This document shows positions 55,910 through 64,000 of a DNA stretch of 64,000 nt, piece after piece (within the stretch, counting starts at the first letter, position 1; each line of letters opens with the position of its first letter). A program made the position numbers and the translations under genes. The stretch is from Siderastrea radians (lineage: Eukaryota > Cnidaria > Anthozoa > Scleractinia > Rhizangiidae). Location: positions 49,591,593-49,655,592 of the forward strand of contig OZ024890.1 of NCBI GenBank assembly GCA_964017195.1, in the 5' to 3' direction. The notes below the pieces were generated by a model, which saw only the letters and a program-made list of their open reading frames with translations, was not told the origin of the DNA and ran no database searches.

Positions 55910-56130
55910 CTAGATCATTTTACTTGCGTAGATTCTGTTCATTCCTATTATGCTAGATCTGCATCAGCCGGGAAACTCTACATAAAATATCAAAAGGATG
56001 AGACAACAGAGCCACTCCTTTTCACGCATAGGACGTATAATATGGAATGGACTCCCGGAACATCTCCGAACGAAAAATAAAACCTCCTTCAAAAATTATC
56101 TTCAGCAAACTTTACTGCCGCTTTAAGAAC
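55910..56130 (+). mobile_element. LINE 3' coding fragment
   Basis: HSYYARSASAGKLYIKYQ and, after a frameshift, MRQQSHSFSRIGRIIWNGLP, then NKTSFKNYLQQTLLPL and a stop. This is the last part of a CR1-type reverse transcriptase ORF. Confidence 0.75.
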
Positions 56131-56234
56131 ACGAGGAGACTTATATTGAAGTCCACACCTGAATACAAAAAATCTTAAGCTTTCATTCGGTCGTTGCTAA
56201 GTAACCCTCCTATGTAATTTAAAATTCCCTTATC

Positions 56235-56710
56235 CTCACTAAATTTCGCGAGTATTTAGTTTCGCGAAAAATCAAGAGCCATATTTCGCGAGTATTAAAT
56301 TTCGCGATTTTGAGAGGAAATTAGAATTGGAGTGTATTAAATTTCGCGATTTTTTGCTATTCTTCTTCGGCCCTGTAACAACATAATTAATATGATCGTC
56401 ATCGTAAACCCTGATAGCAAACAAAACAAGCTAAACATAACCAAGCACAAGGTATTCCACAGTCTAAATACCCGATAGCGGCAGAGGACAGTTCGGACAG
56501 CGAGAGCGATGCAGTGGAAGATAACTGATGCATGGACAAAATCAAACAAAAAACTCCTAAACATGACGCAAGACATGTTGGAATAACAGTAATAAAACAA
56601 CAGCTTAAATTTGATTATTTTATTGAAACTATATAGTAATAAATTGCGCGATTTTAATCTTCGCGTCTCCCATATTTCGCGAGTATTAGATTTCGCGATT
56701 TTTTTCAAAA
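56235..56710. repeat. Repeat region with TTTCGCGAGTATTAAATTTC units
   Basis: AAATTTCGCGA / TTTCGCGAGTATTA words occur repeatedly at both ends (56243-56352 and 56644-56702) around about 290 unrelated bases, like an element with subrepeated termini. Confidence 0.55.
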
Positions 56711-56858
56711 TCATTACACGATACATTTAAGTTCAACAGTTCGTTAAGTCAAGATATAAAGCCAAAAGCTTGTGAGTCATTGACTTCACTTCTTTTTTAG
56801 GTTACAACATTGCAGTGGACTGGAGCTCGATCGCTGACTAAGTTCTTTGTTTCCTGTC

Positions 56859-59800
56859 ATGCGCGTTCCCATCGTCCTCCTTGTGTTAACAGGATTCTTA
56901 GCTGTCACTTTTTCCCGCGCTTCTCACCAATTGCATGTTTTCCTACGCTTTCCACCGCTTGTACTATTTTCCTGCAAGTCGCACCAGTTACATGTTTTTG
57001 CCGCGCTTGGAACCGGTTGCATGGTATCCCTGCGTTTGTTGCCGGCATCGGATTCATATTTTAGCTTAGAATTGTTACACGTTCTTTGTCTTTTCCCGGC
57101 TAGACTGTGATTGGTCAGATACAAATAGAATACTTGGGCGACATCACACGAAAGGGCCGTTCAAGTCGCGTAGTCCTGTAATAAGGTGCTTGAGCAAAGT
57201 TCCTTATGATAGACAGAATGGACCATTAATAGCTGCGTAATCCTTCACTAAGGCACTTGACCAAATTGCATAATAATAGACAAAACAGAAAATTATGAAA
57301 GCTGTGAACGAAAACGGGTTAAGACTCCAGGAGCTTGTTTCTCGGATGCCTGCGAAAGCATTTCGGCTCCAAAAAGCCATTTGTAAAATTGTTAAAAGCA
57401 GCCTTTCTAGAAAGCTATTATTTAGGCACGTTTTTAAGATAATAAATGTTTAACTTATAGCAAAATTTTATGCTTTAAAACTTCTTTGTTTACAAGATAA
57501 GGGGTGAAATTATCGTGCCCAAAATGGGCCGCCCGAAAAGTTTCGGGGCATTTCGCAAAAACGCTTTTCAGGTCTTAAAACGGGTTTAAAGTCTTGGCTC
57601 TTTCACATTTGATTGCTGGACAGTTCTTTTATCAATTCAAATTACTAGGTTTATATCGTAACATACTAGAGGATAACATCTTAACTTTGTTTATTTCCTT
57701 TCCGCCGGGCGTTCAGTTTTCTGGATCCCATGACTATTGACATGTTTCACGTCAGCCGCCCGAAACACACCACACCTAACTGTCCGATAGAGATGGCACC
57801 AGATTTTAATCCGTCTGCAGGGGCCAATTATAATTCCGGCGGATAAGAGTGCAAGAAAAAGGCGCGTTACAATGTTCCTTTCTTTTCGGGGTGACCTGGG
57901 CCCAAGTACGAGAAGTGGAGCACAAACGCACACGAAGGGAGACCTGGACACCACACTCAAGTGAGTTTTGTAAAACTGTCGAAAGTTGTTGTGAACACTC
58001 TGAGCCTCTTTTTAAGGAATTAGAGGTCCTTAAATTAACTGATCTTGTTACCCTTCACAATGCACTCCTCATGTATCACTAATACTATAATCTTCTTCCA
58101 TCCTCCTTTGAAAATTTCTTTCAAACAGTAGCATCTGTACACTCATACAATACTAGGCATGCTTCTAATTCGACCTATTACATCAATACCATCAAAACAA
58201 ACTATGGTAAATTCACCATTCGCTTTGCAGCTGTAAAAGTTTGGAATCACCTTGACGAAAGCATTAAATACCCTCCCCTTCAAACGTTTAAAAACGAAGT
58301 CAAACTAAACATCTTACAGTCTTACTGTTCATGAGTTTTGAACTGGTATTTGTTTATTTATTTTTTTATTTATTTACTTATTTATTTATTTTTATTTATT
58401 TATTTCTTTATTTCTTCTTTTCGTCTCTTTTCTATTGACTAATTAATTGCTTTCACCAAGCTTTAGTGCCAACCTACCTCCTGTACTTAAACATTACTTA
58501 GTTTTACTCAGCTCGATTAGCTTTATAGTTATCCTGAGTAAACATTACCTCTTTTTTGTATTAATATATTATATTGTAAAGTTTAACTTTTTGGTAATAA
58601 AGCTTGTTGTTGTTGTTGTGGTAAATGGATGTCAACGGATGAAATGGAAAGGGTTGCGTTAGCCGTGATTCTTCTAACTTATTTCCTACATTCGTTTTCG
58701 TTAACAATGTTGACGCATTTGGTTAAAAGTTGGGATTTTAAGCTTAAAATTGCTCAGATATGTCAAGCCTGAGTTTTATACAAGCCATTACGAGCTAAAA
58801 TCGAAGCAACGCCAGTTACTGACAAACAACGGGCATCACCCATAATAGCTAGCGAATGTTTGCGAAGAACTTCAAAACATTTACCAGACATTCTAGCACC
58901 CAGAAAAGTCCTCTATTTTCTGTCTCAAAATTCTAGAAACCACAATCAATGAGCAAGAGAGACTAAAAGGGGACTTTACAAATTTAGGAGACGCATGATT
59001 CAATTTTAACGGTATTGTAGATGTCTTGTGGATGACATTTACAAGTGTGACTATTCAAATTTTTCGTTGCTTTTAAGTAGTACCTCCATGAAGGGCTTGT
59101 TGTTTTTGAAACACCAGTCAATTTTAACCACAAATTCCCTTGTTTCAATGCAGGTTCAAGGTCTGGAGGAACACTTTAGGGATAGCTGTGGTGGAGTAAT
59201 CAAGTGGCTTGATCAAGAAACCCACTACACTGCCTTCACTGAAGGTTGGGGTTTGTATGCTGAGAACCCACTGATAGGAGAGGACACCGACACATACAAG
59301 AATGAACCCTTTCAGAAATATGGAATGCTAAAATGGGAGGTTGGTTACTTATCCATTTACATGATCCTAAAATAACAGCACTGCTTTGCTGTTCTGTGGC
59401 TTTCATTTGAATGGTCACGTGCTGGGATTTCATCCATAGAATCTTAAGTTAGGATCACCTTGCACATCATAATGAACAGCCCCACAAGGAGGTACTGCTC
59501 AGTAGCTTTCATTTGAATGGCCACACTTTAGGATTCCATCCACAGAATCAACAGCTGGAATCACCTCGCACAGCCCATTTAGCAGTACTTCAGGAATGTG
59601 CAGCTTCATTCTGAATGGTCGGCTCAAATCGAAATTAAGTTAAAGGAGTTCATAAATCAGATGTACTACAAAAAAGTATTGCTAATAGACTTTTATTGTT
59701 TACATTGCTTTTTATTTAGTTTGTTATTTTCGGTCAACAGCACATTAAGAAACTTAGAAACGATGTGAAGAAGGTTCTGGGAGATAAATTCGACCTTCGA

Positions 59801-60016
59801 GACTTCCACTATCACTTGCAATCCCAGGCTTCCTCGCCGCCAAGTCACTTGGAGCAGAGTATCCATGCTTACGTCAAATGCACGATCAACGAAAAGGCTC
59901 CTGGGTGTTATGACGTACTCAATCCTGCAGTAAAAGACGAAGACGGCGGAGACGATGACGTCAAGGATGATGACACTGTTCAGCCAGTCAGAAGGCCAAG
60001 GCGTCATTATTTTTGA
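56859..60016 (+). pseudogene. Decayed tandem copy of the DUF885 gene
   Basis: The start ATG and membrane-anchor beginning (MRVPIVLLVLTGFLAVT) are followed at 56909 directly by sequence matching intron 4 of the intact gene, so the rest of exon 1 and exons 2-4 are missing. The exon-5 copy (about 57709-57960) has lost its acceptor AG and has stops at 57844-57846 and near 57890, though HEGRPGHHTQ remains. The exon-6 copy (59154-59339) is nearly perfect. The exon-7 copy lacks its first 170 or so bases and starts at about 59731, joined to intron sequence. Not able to make a DUF885 protein. Confidence 0.9.
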
Positions 60017-60905
60017 TTTAACAAGTTTTACATAGAAAAAAACGTTGTGGCAATTTTAGATGGTTTTGTCTAATTTCAGTGAACTCGTATTTTATGATGG
60101 CGGCTACGTCATGTTCACAGCAAATTGACAACAGCGATAACTTTTCAGGTTAATTCGCCACAAATTGTTAGCCACATCGGTGAACTGCATAGTTGTACCG
60201 AAATCTATTGATAGCTGTCTTTTGTACCCAAGGTAGTTAATGTACACTTTTGATTGTTAAAAATAAATGATCCTTACAGAAGAAATAGAAGTATGTGAAT
60301 TTACAGACTGAAGCAATTATAAACGGGACAGTGTCCGTGCTGATATATCATGAGCTCCTGGCTGGAACCATTTCGATCCTAACTATCTAAAGCCAAAGAT
60401 ATTGATTAGTTTAGTTCACTACCAAGTTTTCTCCGTTTTTTATTGTTTAAATTGAACACGTGTCGCAATAGTGCTCCTCCACTAAGGAAAGCGTTCATCG
60501 GTGAAAAAACCGGATAGATAGTATCGGCAGAAACTTTTTCAACTAAATAAGGTCCCTTTAATATACATTTATGCCTTCGTCCCTTCTACTGTTACTGTTC
60601 ATTATGTTTTAATATACGTTTTCGCTCTGTTTCGTCTATTTTTCCTATTCCTTTTCCATTTTCTTTTCTGTTAAGGTTAATTTTTTCTAGTAGCCTTTGA
60701 TCTATAAACTCAAACGTGGTGGTGGTATTAGTCTACAGTAAAAACAGTACAGTGTTTCGTTGTCAGAACGCATAGGCTGATATATGCTCGTTGGAATTAA
60801 GACGTTCTTAAAACTAGCACATGAGCCCCCGAAGGTTCACTTCTCGGTTCATTTCAGCGGGGCAATTAATCAGTCGATCGTCTCTCGACAGATACACTCT
60901 GTTGT
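56909..60905 (+). repeat. Recent segmental duplication, derived copy
   Basis: Counterpart of 50608-54830. Differs by a LINE insertion (57993-58618), lack of the 236-bp MITE, a deletion of about 755 bases before 59731 and an extra segment of about 150 bases near 60445-60595. Confidence 0.8.
57993..58618 (+). mobile_element. 5'-truncated CR1/L2-like LINE inserted in the pseudogene intron
   Basis: PLFKELEVLKLTDLVTLHNA, SVHSYNTRHASNSTYYIN and IRFAAVKVWNHLDESIKY across frames give the reverse-transcriptase C-terminus. The tail has a (TTTA)n tract and a final (TTG)n. The site GTTGTTGTG occurs on both sides, and the intact paralogue (51663-51680) has it once. Confidence 0.85.
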
Positions 60906-60989
60906 TGCGCCCGCAGGGATTTAGGCATCCTTATAGCTCGCGCGTATATAAAGTAAAGAGAAGTAAAGTACTTACACAGTGATTTTCGA

Positions 60990-61395
60990 AGAGTTATTTT
61001 AACTCCTGTAGTGGAGTTAAACTAACTCCTTAAGGTGGAGTTATTTTTTTGGGAGTTATTTTAACTCCAAAAGGAGTTATTTTAACTCCGAAAAGGAGTT
61101 ACTGTATTCTTTAGGAGAGTTAAGTTAACCCCTTAATTGGAGTTACGCTGGTGGGAGTTATTAAAACTCCAATTTGGAGTTAAATTGTACTCCTCTGGAG
61201 TTAAATTTAACTCCTTTTTTGGAGTTAAATTTCAGTTTAACTCTGCAAGGAGAGTTAAAATAGCTCCTCTTTCGGGGTCATTTTGGAGGAGTTAGTTCAA
61301 CTCCCCTTAGGGAGTAATTAGGGAGTGATTTTAACTCTCTAACAAGAGTTAAAATAACTATCTTTTGGGAGTTATTTTCGTGGACTTATTTTACT
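60990..61395. repeat. Array of palindromic GGAGTTA...TAACTCC units
   Basis: At least twelve GGAGTTA words alternate with TAACTCC words with spacings of 6-25 bases, so most neighbours can pair as short hairpins such as GGAGTTATTTTAACTCC. A looser extension reaches about 61625. A related single unit lies in an intron near 30600-30665. Confidence 0.75.
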
Positions 61396-61401
61396 CCTTT
61401 T

Positions 61402-61543
61402 GGCTTTACCTCGGTGTAAGAACCTGTGAAACTCACGGATGACGTAAAACAAAGGAAACAAAAACATTTTAAACAATACCGTACAGCAAAACAAAAGCCA
61501 ACAAACAAAGAAAATCTTGTCAGGTTCTTACACCGAGGTAAAC
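61402..61543. mobile_element. Inverted-repeat pair TTTACCTCGGTGTAAGAACC
   Basis: TTTACCTCGGTGTAAGAACC at the left is mirrored by GGTTCTTACACCGAGGTAAA on the right, about 95 A-rich bases apart, at the edge of the GGAGTTA array. Confidence 0.65.
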
Positions 61544-61639
61544 CCCTCCTTTTAGAGAGCAGTTCTGGAGTGACTTTGATGGAGTCGTTTTGGAGGAGTT
61601 GGGATAACTCCCTATCAGAGTCATTACTTTATTATTGCA

Positions 61640-62890
61640 TTTTTTACTCTGCTACAAGAGGTACATCTTATTTTGGGGGGTCAGGTTTGAAGGCGGAGTG
61701 CAGGGACTCGCGTATCATTTCTATGGGAAACTTCGATCTCAATTTAATTATGAATGCATTTTTTCGAAATAAAGCAAATAAAATAATAGATATTGTGGTA
61801 ATTCATCCACTGAAAACAAAAGTTTGGTAAGTTCCTGTCTAAAATGGCGTGAATTCTAATATTTCAATTCAAGAGCCCGAAAGCAATGCGCCTGCATTCA
61901 CTGGTCAGCAGTTGTCAATATTGAGTCATGTGATCTTTGTAACATTAGAGCAGACGCCATTTTGAAAGTGACGGTTGCTCGACGGAAGCAAGATTCATTT
62001 AGCTAGCATTTGTTCGTAGTTTGAGGACAAAAAAGCACCTCTCAAGTTAAAACAAAGGTGGCCGATTGCATCGTTTGCATTGGATTACGTGCCAAGAAAT
62101 GTTTTGGAGCCTTGCATGTGGATTTTTGGATCGAAGTGAACAAATGAAATCGACGTTGTGAACATAAGTTCTTAATAACAACAGTGGATCAACGACTGTT
62201 TTGGCGGGTTGTGGAATTCGCAAAAGGCCAAACGTGGGAAATATGGACGTTTTGCCGGTAAGCTTAAGCTTGGAACTTCAATTTACTCTCAGCCTAAAGG
62301 CTTCCCTTCCAGTTTGTCATTCAAAGGAGATGTTACTTAGCTGGAAAGCTGTATGCCTGTATCTTCGTGTTCAGTTCTTTTGACACTGTTTAGTTGCAAT
62401 AATTGTTAGCAATATAAAGTCTGGGGATTGCCATTGAAAACTGTAGCATTTAAATGTAAAGAGTTCAACAATTCTTTAGTGAAAATATTCTTGTTTGAAA
62501 GATATTATTGGAAGGTAAACAATCTTAAATGACCTCCATGTTTTAGCCTTTTTTTACTCGATGAAAACAAATTTACATTGCAAGAAAATGGAATGATATC
62601 ATTATCATTGTGTTTTTGTAACAATGTTTTATAGGCTGTTGGAAACTCTGTTGTTGTTGACCACATCTAAGGGCCTGCTTCTCTGCAGATGTCAAGCATT
62701 TTAGAAAATGGATGATACCATGTTTGACTAAAATTCATTCATTTTATTTATTAATTGGCTTTGGTGGTCATTTAGGAATTGCATTCATGCGTGTAGGTGC
62801 AAGTTCAAGAAGCCAACTTTGACTTTTGGTGGATGTCAATTAATGAAAGCTGTGTTGGTAATAGGATGAACAATTTTACCAGTTCTTATA
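61640..62890. other. No gene recognised; possible first exon at 62,2xx
   Basis: Mostly AT-rich. Near 62240 a GGGAAATATGGACGTTTTGCC is followed by GTAAGC, which could be the start codon and donor of a gene beyond the window. Support is weak. Confidence 0.25.
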
Positions 62891-62896
62891 CTTTAA

Positions 62897-64000
62897 GGCC
62901 CACCTTCACCCAAATGGCCTTGCAACCATTTGTTATTGTTTTCAAATGGCTTTATTGTCCTTCTCGCGATCTGATTGGTTGCCAGAATATTTCTGCGACC
63001 AAGAAGATCATCACATATTTAAAACAAATTGAAACAGCGAACTCATAGCGATTTGCACCAATCTACATGAACGACCTCAATCTACAAGTCTTTTGGCTTC
63101 CATGAAATGCATTTACTCCCCAAAACATTGGAATTATGTGTAGTTCACCACATGAAAGTTTCAATAAAATAGAAAGCGAGAACTCAGTTTATGTTTGCAT
63201 TTCTAAGTGCCAGCAAGCGACTAACATTTACTTCGACATTCGATTGTTTTTGTTTGCAAATTCCAATCTTATTGTCTTATAAAGTAACAGTGATTTTGAA
63301 GGTCTTTCCAAGTCATTATAGAGGTTGCTCTGAAGGGGAATACATGTAAACAGCGTATACAACTGGATAGCAACTCACTGATTATCGCTCGCAAAATAGC
63401 ACAGGTGCGGTGACTCCTGCATTACAATTGTAACCTTTGAAAGCCAGCCATACATATGTACTAATCTTCGATCCCTATGGCTAACTAAGAAGACTATTAT
63501 TGAATTCAATCCTACGATGATAGACACAGAGGAAGAAAAAGAAAACAGTTCTGCAAAACCATTCATTTATTACACAGTCGCGAGCCATTTTGTTTACATC
63601 CCGCAAATAAAATCAAATGGTACGAATCAAACTTACTTGCGAAGGTCCCACATTCAATACAATCAGATCACTACAAGAGATTCGTTAAATCTCTGTTTCT
63701 TTTTTTTTTTTTTGCTTCATAACACAAGCTCCTTTGAGACAAATACTGACAATATTTTCCTTCGGGATAACCATACAGCATCTTCAGCTGCAAGGTATCT
63801 TTAGCAGCAACATATTGGACAATGTGGGGGTGAAAAAAACATACGTTTGGCTGGCACAGTCACAAAATAATTCCTGGAAACATCAGCTTGATAATTGAAG
63901 AATAAATTCCTGCATGCTTATGGACGATTTTCAACAAGATGACTCTGAAGGAAACGGGTTTTCAAAGAAAACCTGCTCAGAAACAATTTCGTGTTACATG
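62897..64000. mobile_element. Second copy of the 1.18-kb TTAA element, cut by the window edge
   Basis: Starts TTAA then GGCCCACCTTCACCCAAATG and follows 9633-10809 collinearly to the last base, for example TCTCGCGATCTGATTGGTTG and CATTATAGAGGTTG. Diverged by about 10-15% by eye, so both copies are old. The right end is outside the window. Confidence 0.8.

Noticed and set aside
60990..61395. CRISPR array
   Set aside because: Units are 7-base palindromic words with irregular spacing, without constant repeats or unique spacers, in a eukaryotic setting.
61426..61830. 134-residue plus-strand frame
   Set aside because: Crosses the inverted-repeat pair and the edge of the GGAGTTA array; composition is not protein-like.

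Overview
This is an animal nuclear genomic window, most likely from an anthozoan cnidarian (stony coral or sea anemone). The grounds are short exons in long AT-rich introns with canonical GT-AG junctions, many 3' fragments of CR1/L2-like LINEs, and many short inverted-repeat elements. No bacterial operon structure, rRNA, tRNA or CRISPR array was seen. The taxon call is inference.

Region 1 (about 1-40,434, minus strand) is one very large gene. By hand-tracing splice sites and reading frame I join 54 exons into one reading frame of about 1,898 residues. It starts at an ATG at 40,434-40,432 and runs off the low end of the window. N to C it reads: signal peptide and LRRNT cap; 37 leucine-rich repeats, each on its own exon and all flanked by phase-2 introns; LRRCT cap; one fibronectin type III domain over two exons; a fibro-slime/PA14-like module over five exons; cadherin-like repeats over four exons; and a cysteine-rich GCC2/GCC3 (ephrin-receptor-like) segment that continues beyond the window. 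It looks like a secreted or cell-surface adhesion/receptor protein. The fifth LRR exon carries a one-base frameshift as given here.

Region 2 (40,435-47,100) is the intergenic space between two divergent genes. It holds a Tc1/mariner-like inverted-repeat element with a TTAA element nested in it, a perfect 41-bp-arm hairpin flanked by a 10-bp direct repeat, an AT-rich inverted repeat and a decayed LINE.

Region 3 (47,100-54,330, plus strand) is a complete seven-exon gene for a 767-residue DUF885-family protein. It has an N-terminal membrane anchor, the family's HExxPGHHxQ motif and a C-terminal DUF885 signature. Region 4 (about 54,960-60,905) is a decayed tandem copy. Its first-exon end looks like an older paralogue, while its 3' part (from 56,909) is nearly identical to intron 4 through the 3' flank of the intact gene, suggesting an unequal exchange. 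It has lost exons 2-4, most of exon 1, a splice acceptor and part of the last exon, has two stops in the exon-5 copy, and has gained a LINE.

Region 5 (60,905-64,000) holds an array of palindromic GGAGTTA units, an undetermined stretch and the start of a second copy of the 1.18-kb TTAA element at 9,633-10,809. The paralogous copies let two insertions be read against their empty sites.
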